DNA of 64,000 bases from Mycolicibacterium tokaiense (GTDB lineage Bacteria; Actinomycetota; Actinomycetes; Mycobacteriales; Mycobacteriaceae): NCBI RefSeq assembly GCF_010725885.1, contig NZ_AP022600.1:186001-250000 (forward strand). The letters are read 5' to 3'. Position numbers and translations under genes: made by a program. Within the stretch, counting starts at the first letter, position 1, and each line of letters begins with the position of its first letter. This document shows positions 52,861-61,919 of this stretch, piece after piece. Under the pieces are notes generated by a model. That model was not told where the DNA came from, did no database searches, and saw only the letters and a list, made by a program, of their open reading frames with translations.

Positions 52861-53927
52861 GTGCGTGGTGGCCCGAGCTGGCACCGACGGTCGCGCCGTC
52901 GCGGGTCCCCAAACCGGGTGTGCCCACGGTCGACGCGCACACCCACCTGTCGGTGCAGCCGGCCGCCACGCTGGCCAAACCGTACTTCCTGCCGGAATAC
53001 GAGCCACGGTCGTTGTTCTCGTCCCCCGAGACCACGAGGTACAACGCCGAGTACCGGGCCAGTGCACACAACACCGCCCAGTTCGAGGACGCCGAGCAGC
53101 GGTTGGCGGACATGGATTTGCAAGGCGTCGACATGCAGATCCTGGCGGTGCCACCCACCGAGTACTTCTACTGGCTGCCTGAGGACGAGGCCAGACGCGC
53201 CAACCGGATTCAGCACGAGCGGTTCGCCGAGGTGGTGGCGACGTGGCCGGACCGCTTCGCCGCGGTGGCCAACGTACCGATGGAGTACCCGGCGCTCGCT
53301 GTCGAGACACTTCGGGAAGCCCACCGCGACTTCGGCTTCCGGGGCGTGGAAATCAGTGCCGATGTCCTGGGCAAGGACCTCGACGACCGCCGCTTCGACC
53401 CGGTGTGGGAGGCGGCGGTGGAACTGGGGATGACGGTGATCCTGCATCCGCAGGGCTTCACCCACGGCCAGCGCTTCAGCGACTACTACCTGGTGAACGT
53501 CATGTGCATGCCGTTGGCCTCCACGCTGGCGGTGACCCGGATGATCCTCGGCGGGGTGTGGAACCGGCACCCGGACCTCCGGCTGCTGGTGGTGCACGGC
53601 GGGGGTTATCTGCCGTTCTACTCCGCGCGCACCGATCATGCCTGGGCGGTGCGCCCCGAACTGCGCCACCACCTCGAGGTACCACCGAGTGAGGTGCTGA
53701 AGCGGATCTATGTCGACACCAATGTCTTCGACCCACGCATGGTGGAACATCTGGTCTCGACGCTGGGCGCAGACCACGTGCTGATGGGTACGGACTACCC
53801 GTTCGACATGGGTACGGTGGATCCGGTCGGGTTCCTGGACGGGGCGCAGCTGGACCCCGCTGACCGCGACCGCATCCTCGGCGGCAATGCCCTGCGTCTC
53901 TTCGGAATCGACCTGGCCGGACGATGA
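52857..53927 (+). CDS. amidohydrolase family 2 (ACMSD-like) enzyme 2
   Basis: A 356-residue paralogue of the first amidohydrolase. Ligands: VDAHTHL, VILHPQG, VVHGGGYLP and MGTDYPFDMG. About 25 extra N-terminal residues precede the first motif. Both copies share the VHGGGYLP and TDYP-DMG blocks, so they derive from one ancestor but act on different intermediates or as partners. ATGA junctions on both sides. Confidence 0.85.
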   Translation: MSAWWPELAPTVAPSRVPKPGVPTVDAHTHLSVQPAATLAKPYFLPEYEPRSLFSSPETTRYNAEYRASAHNTAQFEDAEQRLADMDLQGVDMQILAVPPTEYFYWLPEDEARRANRIQHERFAEVVATWPDRFAAVANVPMEYPALAVETLREAHRDFGFRGVEISADVLGKDLDDRRFDPVWEAAVELGMTVILHPQGFTHGQRFSDYYLVNVMCMPLASTLAVTRMILGGVWNRHPDLRLLVVHGGGYLPFYSARTDHAWAVRPELRHHLEVPPSEVLKRIYVDTNVFDPRMVEHLVSTLGADHVLMGTDYPFDMGTVDPVGFLDGAQLDPADRDRILGGNALRLFGIDLAGR

Positions 53928-54979
53928 TCCGCTGCCGGGCCGAGACGCTGACGTCGTTCGCCTGCCATGTTCTGCAGGCGTGCGGGGTGCCGCCCGCGGA
54001 CGCGGATCTCACGGCGCGCCGTCTGGTCGAGGCCGATCTGCGGGGCCGCACCGGTCACGGTCTGATCCGGTTGACGCCGTATGTGGCACGCATCGAGGCC
54101 GGCGGCGTGAACGTCACCCCGGTGCTGACCATCCGGCACGAGACACCGGTGTCGGCACTGGTGGACGGCGACAACGGACTGGGCCAGGTGGTGATGACGC
54201 GGGCCACCGAGATCGCCATCACCAAAGCCCGGGCCTCCGGTCTGGCCTGGGTGGGCACCGTGCACTCGAATCACGCGGGCGCGGCGGGGCTGTACGCCGA
54301 GATGGCCGCCGACGCGGGACTGATCGGGATTTATCTTGCGGTGGCCAACGCCAACGGGATGCCGCCCTGGGGCGGCATCAATCCGATCCTGGGCACCAAC
54401 CCCATCGCGATCGCCATTCCCACCAAGACTCATCCGTTCGTACTCGACATCGCCTCCACCGCGACATCCCACGGCAGTATCAAAGTAGCTGCCCAGCAGG
54501 GTGTTCCGATCCCCGAGGGCTGGGTGTCCGCCGCCGACGGCACTCCCATCACCGACCCCACCCGCGCCCACGAGGGCTTTCTGCTCCCGATGGGCGGCTA
54601 CAAAGGCGCGGGGCTGACCATCGCCTTCGGGCTGCTGGCCGGTGTGCTCAACGGCGCGGCCTTCGGCGCCGAGGTCGTGGACCACCTGCACGACCTGCAC
54701 ACGCCCACCAACACCGGGCAGGCGATCCTGGTGTTGCGGGCCGACCTGTTCCGCGACCAGGGTGAGGTGCTGGCGGCGCTGACCAGCCACCTGGATGCGC
54801 TGCGATACTCAGGCTCCTCCGACGGCGGGCCGGTGCGCCTGCCCGGCGACTCGGCGGCCGCCACCCGCGCAGACAACGAACGGCGCGGTGTGCCCATAGC
54901 AGATAGATTGGCCGTCGACCTCGACACGGTGGCCCGCCGGTTCGCCATCGACTCCCCCCTGCATGAGGAGACCACATGA
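53924..54979 (+). CDS. Ldh2-family malate/lactate/ureidoglycolate dehydrogenase
   Basis: A 351-residue NAD(P)-dependent 2-hydroxyacid dehydrogenase of the type II malate/L-lactate family. LRGRTGHGLIRL contains the catalytic His, GTNPIAIAIPT and FVLDIAST the cofactor region, and LPMGGYKGAGL the C-terminal signature. The family oxidises malate, L-sulfolactate, ureidoglycolate and diketogulonate. In this operon it probably handles a 2-oxo/2-hydroxy acid released by ring or chain cleavage. Overlaps both neighbours by four bases. Confidence 0.85.
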   Translation: MIRCRAETLTSFACHVLQACGVPPADADLTARRLVEADLRGRTGHGLIRLTPYVARIEAGGVNVTPVLTIRHETPVSALVDGDNGLGQVVMTRATEIAITKARASGLAWVGTVHSNHAGAAGLYAEMAADAGLIGIYLAVANANGMPPWGGINPILGTNPIAIAIPTKTHPFVLDIASTATSHGSIKVAAQQGVPIPEGWVSAADGTPITDPTRAHEGFLLPMGGYKGAGLTIAFGLLAGVLNGAAFGAEVVDHLHDLHTPTNTGQAILVLRADLFRDQGEVLAALTSHLDALRYSGSSDGGPVRLPGDSAAATRADNERRGVPIADRLAVDLDTVARRFAIDSPLHEETT

Positions 54980-55842
54980 AACTCGTCACCTACCGCTACG
55001 CCGAGCGCACCGCGATCGGCATCCTCGACGGCGATGAGGTGATGCCCCTGGCAGCAGACCCCGAACTGCCGTCCACCATGGTGGATTTCGTCGCACTGGG
55101 CGCCGAGGGATTGCGGCGTGCCTCCACACTGAGCGGGCCGCGGCTGCCGTTGGCCGATGTGACGCTGCAGGCTCCGATCCGGCCGCGCAACAACATCATG
55201 TGTGTGGGCAAGAACTACTACGAACACGCCAAGGAGTTCGCCGGCAGCGGGTTCGACGCCTCCCAGAAGCAGGTCGTGCCCGATGAACCGGTGATCTTCA
55301 CCAAAGCGCTGTCCTCACTGACGGATCCGGGTGCCCCGGTGAACGTCAGCGCTGACGCCACGCACACCAGCGACTACGAGGGCGAGCTGGCCGTGGTGAT
55401 CGGCCCCGGTGGCTTCCAGATCGACGAGGCCGACGCCTGGAATCACGTCTACGGCTACACCATCGTCAACGACGTCACCGTCCGCGACCTGCAGAAGCGC
55501 CATGTGCAGTTCTTCATCGGCAAGAGTGCCCACACCTACGGACCCATGGGCCCGGCCTTGGTGACCGCCGACGAGATCGCCGACGTGACCGCGCTGCGAT
55601 TGCAGACCCGTGTCAATGGTGAACTGCGCCAGGACACCACGCTGAAGGAACTGATCTTCGACATCCCGCGGCTGATCTCCGCGATCTCGAACGCGGTGCT
55701 GCTGGAGCCCGGAGATGTGATCGCCACCGGCACACCGGTCGGGGTGGGGCTGGGCTTCACTCCCCCGAAATTCCTGAAGCCCGGCGACGTGATGGAGGTG
55801 ACGATCGACGGCCTGGGGACGCTGACCAACCCTACGGTGTAG
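54976..55842 (+). CDS. fumarylacetoacetate hydrolase (FAH)-family protein
   Basis: A 288-residue enzyme. The FAH core starts at about residue 75 with MCVGKNYYEHAKE; the metal-binding acids are in DYEGELAVVIG and the following Glu/Asp positions; TGTPVGVGLGF near the C-terminus completes the site. Members hydrolyse or decarboxylate beta-diketo acids or isomerise 2-hydroxy-dienedioates at the end of aromatic catabolism. Last gene of the operon. Its end overlaps the convergent phytochrome gene by 11 bases. Confidence 0.9.
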   Translation: MKLVTYRYAERTAIGILDGDEVMPLAADPELPSTMVDFVALGAEGLRRASTLSGPRLPLADVTLQAPIRPRNNIMCVGKNYYEHAKEFAGSGFDASQKQVVPDEPVIFTKALSSLTDPGAPVNVSADATHTSDYEGELAVVIGPGGFQIDEADAWNHVYGYTIVNDVTVRDLQKRHVQFFIGKSAHTYGPMGPALVTADEIADVTALRLQTRVNGELRQDTTLKELIFDIPRLISAISNAVLLEPGDVIATGTPVGVGLGFTPPKFLKPGDVMEVTIDGLGTLTNPTV

Positions 55843-58096
55843 ACCGCCGCAGCGTCATCACCGTGACATCGTCGTCGGTGAACTCCCGCGCCAGCATCGA
55901 CCAGATCTGGGACGCCGCAACGTCACCCGCACCGCCGAGGGTACGGCCCAACTCGTCGAGGCCGTCGTCGATGGCCCGTCCGCGGCGCTCCACCAAGCCG
56001 TCTGAATACAGCACCAGGCCGTGGTCCGTTTCGACGGTGAACGAACTCGGCGCGTACACAGCGCCGCGGGCCACCCCGATCGGTGGTGACAGCTGGATGG
56101 GAGCGGGAACGGCGTGTGACACCGAATTGGTCACGAACGGCATCAGATGACCGGCAGAAGCGGCCTCCACCTGACCGGAGCCCAGATCCACCCGGGCCAC
56201 CACCACCGTGGCGAACGCTCGCGGCAGCATGTGCAAGCTGAACGTGTTCAGCTGCCCCAGCGCTTCGGCCGGGGTAGCGCCGGCGAACAGCTGAGAGCGC
56301 AGGACGTTGCGCAGCTGCGCCATGATGCCGGCCACCGTGACTCCGTGACCCGCCACATCACCGAGCACCACGATCAGCCTGCCATCGCGCAACGTGAAGG
56401 CGTCGTACCAGTCCCCGCCCACGTTGTCACCGGCGGCAGGCTCGTAATGTGCTGACAGCGACCAGTTCTCGACCTCGGGCAGCGATTCCGGCATCAGGCT
56501 GCGCTGCAGCAGCTCGGCCACCCGCAGGGCGGCCCTGGTGCGCTGATACAGCGACTCGACCAGTTGTCCGCGCAAGGTGTCGGCGGACTCGAGTTCGGTG
56601 CGCGACCACGGTTGGCCGCAGCCGTGCACGAGCTCCTGCCACCGCTCGAAGGACTTGCGCGGGCTCAGCCGTACGTCGTCACCCTCCTGGACGGCGATCG
56701 CCTTGTTGGACGGATCGCCGCCCCAGTCCACCGAGCGGACGACCTCGCGCCGGAACCAGACGACGTATTGATCGTCGGGGAGGTTGACCACCAGCGCGCC
56801 TGCGGCCAGTTGGGGATCCAGCCCCACGGCAGGCAGTTCGCGGGACAGGCACTCGGCGCTGACCACGTCGTCGACACCGGCGCGCGCCCACCCGACGACT
56901 GCCTCGACTGCCTCTGAGTCGGGGACCTTGCCGAAGGACCGCCGGTCGCCGTTGATGTTGACCACGACGCCCTCGGCGGGCACGAGGTCCAGCAGATTCG
57001 GTGTGCCCAACAAGGTTTCGGCCAACGGCAGCCGGTCATCGAAGGTGGCGGCGATGAGGCGGGTCAGCACGGCCTGCGCGGAGAGCCGATTGCGCAGCTG
57101 GTCGTCCTCGAACTGGTCCACCAGCCGCAGCGACAGGGTCGAGCCCAGGAACTCGGCCGCGGCGCGGGTGCCGTAGGGCGGCAGGTGCGGGCGGTCGTAG
57201 TGGTGGCAGGCAATGAGCCCCCACAGCTTCCCGTCCCGCAACAGCGAGATCGACATCGACGCCTGCACACCCATGTTCTGCAGGTACTCGATGTGGATGG
57301 GCGAGACGCTGCGCAGGGTGGCGAAGGTCAGGTCCTGCGGTTCGCCGCGCTCGGGGTCCACAGCGGGCACCAGGGGTGCCGGGGTGTAACCGACGTCGTC
57401 GATCAGCCTGATCCAGTTCTTCTCGTAGAGGGCGCGGGCCTGCGCCGGGATGTCGGTGGAGGGGTAGTGCAACCCGAGGAACGAATTGAGGTCCTCGCGC
57501 CGGTCCTCGGCGACCACCTCGCCGTTGTAGTCCTGGTCGTAGCGGTACACCATCACCCGGTCGAACCCCGTGAGCTCACGCACGGCCCGGGCGGTCGTGG
57601 TGTACAGCTCGGACAAGGTCGCGGCCTGGTTGAGCTGCTCGACCGACCCGCGCACCGCCTGGTAGGTGTTCGGAAACGAGAAGGGCCGCTCGCCGTAGGC
57701 GATCTCCAACTCGAAGAGCAGCACCCCTCCGGGCTCGCGGTGCAGGATGATGTCGAAAGGCTGGAGCCGGCCGTCCACGACCAGTTCACACTCCAGCGGG
57801 TTGCGTGACCGCAGGTCGGCGAAGGTCGAGGTGGCCTGTTCGACCCGGGCGGCCTGCTCGGGGCCGATCAGCGCCGACAGCTCGTGGCCCACCACCTCGT
57901 CGACAGGCAGGCCCAGCAGTTCGGTGACGTTGGCACTGACCTGACGGATCACCAGATCGGGCTCACGGAGCACTGCCAGCACACCACGGGGCTGGATACT
58001 GCCGGGGATGTGGATCGGTTCCCGCGCACAGTTGTCCAGATCGATGGGGGTGCCGACCGGGACGAACCCGTCGTCTGCCCCATCCATGCCGGTCAC
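55832..58096 (-). CDS. bacteriophytochrome with SpoIIE/PP2C phosphatase output
   Basis: A 754-residue red/far-red photoreceptor. PAS (about 15-130) carries the bilin-attachment Cys23 in DNCAREPIHIPGSIQPRG. GAF (about 150-330) keeps Tyr184, Asp215 in YPSTDIP, His268 in PIHIEYLQNMG and His298 in LIACHHY. PHY (about 335-500) has WFRREVVRSVDWGGDP and the tongue motif PRKSF (479-483). After a helical linker, residues about 545-752 are a PPM-type phosphatase with acids Asp562 (GDWYDAF), Asp580 (GDVAGHG), Asp699 (YSDGLVE) and Asp742 (TDDDVTVM). No histidine kinase module is present. GTG 58096 is eight bases after GGAGG and is preferred to ATG 58087. A light-controlled Ser/Thr phosphatase of a partner-switching pathway is inferred. 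Confidence 0.93.
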   Translation of the reverse strand: MTGMDGADDGFVPVGTPIDLDNCAREPIHIPGSIQPRGVLAVLREPDLVIRQVSANVTELLGLPVDEVVGHELSALIGPEQAARVEQATSTFADLRSRNPLECELVVDGRLQPFDIILHREPGGVLLFELEIAYGERPFSFPNTYQAVRGSVEQLNQAATLSELYTTTARAVRELTGFDRVMVYRYDQDYNGEVVAEDRREDLNSFLGLHYPSTDIPAQARALYEKNWIRLIDDVGYTPAPLVPAVDPERGEPQDLTFATLRSVSPIHIEYLQNMGVQASMSISLLRDGKLWGLIACHHYDRPHLPPYGTRAAAEFLGSTLSLRLVDQFEDDQLRNRLSAQAVLTRLIAATFDDRLPLAETLLGTPNLLDLVPAEGVVVNINGDRRSFGKVPDSEAVEAVVGWARAGVDDVVSAECLSRELPAVGLDPQLAAGALVVNLPDDQYVVWFRREVVRSVDWGGDPSNKAIAVQEGDDVRLSPRKSFERWQELVHGCGQPWSRTELESADTLRGQLVESLYQRTRAALRVAELLQRSLMPESLPEVENWSLSAHYEPAAGDNVGGDWYDAFTLRDGRLIVVLGDVAGHGVTVAGIMAQLRNVLRSQLFAGATPAEALGQLNTFSLHMLPRAFATVVVARVDLGSGQVEAASAGHLMPFVTNSVSHAVPAPIQLSPPIGVARGAVYAPSSFTVETDHGLVLYSDGLVERRGRAIDDGLDELGRTLGGAGDVAASQIWSMLAREFTDDDVTVMTLRRSTP

Positions 58097-58144
58097 GCAG
58101 CCAACCTCCAACCCTGTGTTCGGTGCACACCCATCCAACCAGAA

Positions 58145-58175
58145 ACGCGCGGGACCCTGTCCGGATCCCGCGCGT
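58145..58175. terminator. hairpin after ABC transporter operon
   Basis: ACGCGCGGGA (58145-58154) and TCCCGCGCGT (58166-58175) are exact complements with an 11-base loop, 16 bases past the ATPase stop on the minus strand. It probably ends the ABC operon and isolates the phytochrome gene, which then needs its own promoter in 58097-58144. Confidence 0.6.
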
Positions 58176-58190
58176 CACAGCCGGTCGGCG

Positions 58191-58934
58191 CTACGACACC
58201 GCCAGGGCCCCGATGTCCTCGAACGTCTTGAACACCTCGGCTTTCTTGACCGCGACGTCGGCATCGGCGACGTCGCGGGGGAACGGAAGCGTCAGTTTGA
58301 TGTCATCAGCCAGCCGTCCACCCTTGGCAAACACGAGGATGCGGTCCGAGAGTTCCACTGCCTCACCCACGTCGTGCGTCACGAACACCACCGTCTTGCC
58401 GGTCGACGCCCAGATCTGATGCAGTTCGGCACGCAGGGTGCGTGAGGTGATCGCGTCGAGGTGGCTGAAGGGTTCATCCATGAACAGCACGTCGGGTTCG
58501 GTGGCGAACGCCCGGGCGATGCCGACGCGCTGTTGCATACCGCCGGAGAGCTCGCCGGGATACTTGTCACCCTTGTCGCCCAGCTGCACCATCTCGAGGT
58601 AGTGCTGGCACCGCTTGCGGGTCTCCTCGGAGCGGTCCTTCTGCACGAACAGCATGTTGTCCATCACCGAGCGCCATGGCAGCAGCCGCGCGGCCTGAAA
58701 GACGTAGCCGGCCCGTGCGGGTTTCCCGTCCTGGGTGATGCTCACCCGGCCGCTCGTGGGGACATCGATGCGGCTGAGGATGTTGAGCAGGGTGGACTTG
58801 CCGCAGCCGGACGCGCCGACGATGGAGACGAACGTGTGGCCGCTGATCTCCAGGTTGACGTTCTCCAGAGCGATGACCTTGTCGGCACCGAGGCCGAATT
58901 CCTTGTGCAGGTCAGAGACGATGATCTCAGCCAT
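58191..58934 (-). CDS. nitrate/taurine-type ABC transporter ATP-binding protein
   Basis: A 247-residue ATPase of the TauB/SsuB class. Walker A GASGCGKST, Q loop YVFQAARLLPW, signature LSGGMQQRVGIARA, Walker B VLFMDEPFSHLD and switch VTHDVGEA. It drives uptake by the two permeases encoded upstream in the operon. It overlaps the first permease stop by eight bases. Substrate is unknown. Confidence 0.9.
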   Translation of the reverse strand: MAEIIVSDLHKEFGLGADKVIALENVNLEISGHTFVSIVGASGCGKSTLLNILSRIDVPTSGRVSITQDGKPARAGYVFQAARLLPWRSVMDNMLFVQKDRSEETRKRCQHYLEMVQLGDKGDKYPGELSGGMQQRVGIARAFATEPDVLFMDEPFSHLDAITSRTLRAELHQIWASTGKTVVFVTHDVGEAVELSDRILVFAKGGRLADDIKLTLPFPRDVADADVAVKKAEVFKTFEDIGALAVS

Positions 58935-59979
58935 TGCTGTTCCTTCTCGGGTTGTCGGGGTCGGGGTCGGTTGTTTCGTCCGGCAAGGCTTTCGGCCCTT
59001 CGGTGGCCAGCGTGATGCTGCCCAGTGCCGCCCCGGTGGCGGTGCCCGCGGCGCCCGCGGCCTTGACCGCAGCTTTGGATGGACCGTCGAAGCGTTCCTC
59101 CACCACTTCGATGTCGACGGCCGGGCGCCACCTGAACAACCGCTTGGACAGCTGGTCGAACATGAACTTCTCGAAGATCAGCGCGAACACCACGAACAGC
59201 AGGGCGTAGCCGATCACGCCGTACGCCCGGTGCGCGTCGTACCAGAACTTGATGGTCCAGCCGGCGCCGTCCTGGCCGCCGAAGACCTCCGCCACCACCA
59301 GGCCTTTCCAGCCGAGCGCGAAGCAGTACCGCGCGGCGGCGAACAGGAATGGCATCAGCGACGGAATGAGCACATTGCGAATGACCCGCTCGCGCGGCAC
59401 ATCGAACGCCCGAGCCATGTCGAACAGGTCGGTGGGTGTGTTGCGGACACCCTCGCGGACGTTGATGATGACGAACGGCACGCCGGTGAGTACCACGGTG
59501 ATGATCGGGCCCAGATCGCCGAACCCGAAGGCCAGGCTGCAGAACAGCGCCCAGGCCAGGTTCGGCATGGCCAGGATGGCCACCACCCAGTCGTTGAAGA
59601 ACGCGTCGACTGCCCTCGACAGACCCATCGCGATCCCGATTACGGTGCCGATGATCAAAGCGATGACCATACCGATGGCCAGGCGCTGCAACGAGATCCC
59701 GAAGGTCACGTACATGTTGTGCGGGGCCAGGGTGTCTCCACGCAGCTCATCGCCCATGAAGCTGAACACCTGCCAGGGGGTGGGCAGGACGTCGACGGAG
59801 AACGGCCAGATGGTGGTGACGAGCTTGATGGCCAGCAGCCAGAACACCAGCACCACAACGGGGAACAGAATCCGGCCGGTGGTCGAGCTGCGGGTCACCT
59901 TCTGCCAGGCCTTGCCCAGCGGTGACGGAGGCGGCGGGCCGACGTGCCTGGCGGCCCGGTCTTCGTTGATCACACTCAT
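58927..59979 (-). CDS. nitrate/taurine-type ABC transporter permease 1
   Basis: A 350-residue permease of the SsuC/TauC class with about six helices; FDMARAFDVPRERVIRNVLI is the coupling loop. It carries an unusual C-terminal extension of about 50 residues rich in Ala, Gly, Asp and Pro (GPSKAAVKAAGAAGTATG and beyond), probably disordered. ATGA overlap with the second permease gene, with which it likely forms a heterodimer. Confidence 0.87.
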   Translation of the reverse strand: MSVINEDRAARHVGPPPPSPLGKAWQKVTRSSTTGRILFPVVVLVFWLLAIKLVTTIWPFSVDVLPTPWQVFSFMGDELRGDTLAPHNMYVTFGISLQRLAIGMVIALIIGTVIGIAMGLSRAVDAFFNDWVVAILAMPNLAWALFCSLAFGFGDLGPIITVVLTGVPFVIINVREGVRNTPTDLFDMARAFDVPRERVIRNVLIPSLMPFLFAAARYCFALGWKGLVVAEVFGGQDGAGWTIKFWYDAHRAYGVIGYALLFVVFALIFEKFMFDQLSKRLFRWRPAVDIEVVEERFDGPSKAAVKAAGAAGTATGAALGSITLATEGPKALPDETTDPDPDNPRRNSNG

Positions 59980-60815
59980 GACTTGAGCTCACCTCTCCAG
60001 GAGAAGAACCGGCGTTCGATCGACTCGAGGACCACCTTGTCGAGGAACAGCGCGACGAAGTAGAACGCGAGAATCCAGGTGAGGAACTCGTCGAGCCGGA
60101 ACAACTGGGTGGCCGTACGCATCTCGAATCCGATTCCCTGCGAGGCGGAGAAGACCTCGGTGAGCACCGTGACCTTCCAGGCGATCGAGAATCCGAACCG
60201 CACCGCGGTGAAGGTGAAGGGCGCCAGATGGGGAATCACGATGTGCCGGTTGCGTTTCACCACACTGACATCGAAGGACTTCGCCATGTCGTTGAGGTCC
60301 TTCGGGATCGATTTGATGCCCTCGGAGACGTTGACGGTGATGATGGCGAACGTGGTGAGCACGATGGCGATGATGGGCCCGGCCGTGCGGTTGCCGAAGA
60401 TGATCGCGGTGATCAGGGCCCAGATCAGGCCGGGGGTGGTGACACCGACAGTCACCGCGTCGCGGAAGAACCCGTTGAGGAACCGGTTCTGCATCAGGAT
60501 GCCGATACCGATGCCGATGATGAAGGCCAGCGAGAACCCGATCGCGATGCGGGTCAAGGTGGTGGCGAAGGCGCCAGGGACCTCACCAGAGGCCCACAGC
60601 CGGCCGAACGTCGTGAACACCGTCGACGGCCCCGGCAACAGCCGCTCGTCCATCAGGTTGCCGGACGCGAGCTCCCAGATCCCCAGGAAGAACACGTATC
60701 CGGCGAGGCGCCAGCCCCATGTCGTGATTCTGTCTTTGCGTTTCGCCGCGCGAACGATGTCTTCCTCGCTCGTCCGCGTGGGCGTCTTGGGTGGTGACTC
60801 CAACGTCGTGGACAC
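59976..60815 (-). CDS. nitrate/taurine-type ABC transporter permease 2
   Basis: A 279-residue permease of the same family with the coupling loop DMAKSFDVSVVKRNRHIVI. Only moderately similar to permease 1. SsuC-type systems usually use one permease as a homodimer, so two distinct genes imply a heterodimeric channel. GTG 60815 follows the lipoprotein gene by 33 bases. Confidence 0.87.
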   Translation of the reverse strand: MSTTLESPPKTPTRTSEEDIVRAAKRKDRITTWGWRLAGYVFFLGIWELASGNLMDERLLPGPSTVFTTFGRLWASGEVPGAFATTLTRIAIGFSLAFIIGIGIGILMQNRFLNGFFRDAVTVGVTTPGLIWALITAIIFGNRTAGPIIAIVLTTFAIITVNVSEGIKSIPKDLNDMAKSFDVSVVKRNRHIVIPHLAPFTFTAVRFGFSIAWKVTVLTEVFSASQGIGFEMRTATQLFRLDEFLTWILAFYFVALFLDKVVLESIERRFFSWRGELKS

Positions 60816-60848
60816 TGTCGCCCTCTCGTCTCTGCTGGTCGATTCGGT

Positions 60849-61919
60849 CTACGGCTTGGTCTGCGCGTCGACTCCCACCGCTTCGAAACGCGGCGTGGGT
60901 GCGTCGGCGGGCAGGAAGTTGGCGTTCTCGGGGTTCAGGTTCTTCATCAGGTTCCAGATCTCGGTCTCGACCGGAATCCAATCCGGCTCCAGCGCAACGT
61001 TCTTGACGAACCAGTCGTTGTCTCCGGACATGAAGTCGATCATGTAGTTGATGTCCTCCTCGGATTCGACCGAGAAGTGCTGCGGGTACTTGCGGATGAC
61101 GTCGGCTTTCTGCTCCTGGAACATCTCGACACCGTGCTGCCAGAGCTCGAGGAACTTGCCGGCCAGCTCCTGGTTGTTGTCGTACCACTCGGCCGTGGCG
61201 GTGAAGTTGTTGCCGACCACGTGCAGTTGATCGTCGCTGTCGGGGGCGAACTCCGAGTACAGCTGGAACGGCAGCTTGCCGCCGTACATGATCTCGAGCT
61301 CGCCCTTGCGCAGCTGCGGCACCGCCGCCTCGGGAATGACGGCTGCCGCTTCGCAGTCGCCGCGCAACAGGTTGGTCGGGTTGACGAAGTGGTCGTTGAC
61401 GATCAACTGGAAGTCGCCGCCACCCACCCGGTAATCCAGGTTGTGCATCTCCTTGGCCAGCACCGTCCAGAAGGCGGTGTTGGAGGTGGGGCCCGACACG
61501 CAGATCTTGCTGCCCTTCGGGATGTCCTCGAGGGTCTCGTACGGGTCGCCCGCGCGCTTGAGCAGCGGCACGCGCTGGTAGTTGTACTTGCCGAATGTCA
61601 CGGTCTCGATGCCGGTCTGCATCTCCAGCACCGGGGTCTCCTGGGTGGACATCGACACGATGTCGCCGTGACCGCCGGCGAAGTAGGTGAACTCGTCCCA
61701 GGTGGTGGAGGTCTCGATACGGATGTTGTTCTCGTCCTGCCACTTGGCCAGCTCGCCGGAGTCGGTGAGCAGGTCCCACACCGGGTCCGGGGCGAACGCG
61801 AAGCGGATCACCTGCCCGTCGCCGCCCGCAGCGCTCTCGGAGCCGCCGGAACAGCCGACGACCAGCGTCAGTGCCATCGCCGCGGCCGCTACCACCCGGA
61901 GTTTCTTCTTAACGGTCAC
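60849..61919 (-). CDS. ABC transporter substrate-binding lipoprotein (NMT1/TauA-like)
   Basis: A 356-residue lipoprotein with lipobox LTLVVGC (Cys22) and a periplasmic-binding-protein type 2 fold. GGHGDIVSMSTQE and VSGPTSNTAFWTVL are ligand-pocket regions of the NMT1/nitrate-sulfonate class. It is the first gene of the transporter operon and presumably binds the substrate of the neighbouring catabolic genes, likely a small acid or sulfonate. GTG 61919 follows AAGGAG. Confidence 0.87.
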   Translation of the reverse strand: MTVKKKLRVVAAAAMALTLVVGCSGGSESAAGGDGQVIRFAFAPDPVWDLLTDSGELAKWQDENNIRIETSTTWDEFTYFAGGHGDIVSMSTQETPVLEMQTGIETVTFGKYNYQRVPLLKRAGDPYETLEDIPKGSKICVSGPTSNTAFWTVLAKEMHNLDYRVGGGDFQLIVNDHFVNPTNLLRGDCEAAAVIPEAAVPQLRKGELEIMYGGKLPFQLYSEFAPDSDDQLHVVGNNFTATAEWYDNNQELAGKFLELWQHGVEMFQEQKADVIRKYPQHFSVESEEDINYMIDFMSGDNDWFVKNVALEPDWIPVETEIWNLMKNLNPENANFLPADAPTPRFEAVGVDAQTKP

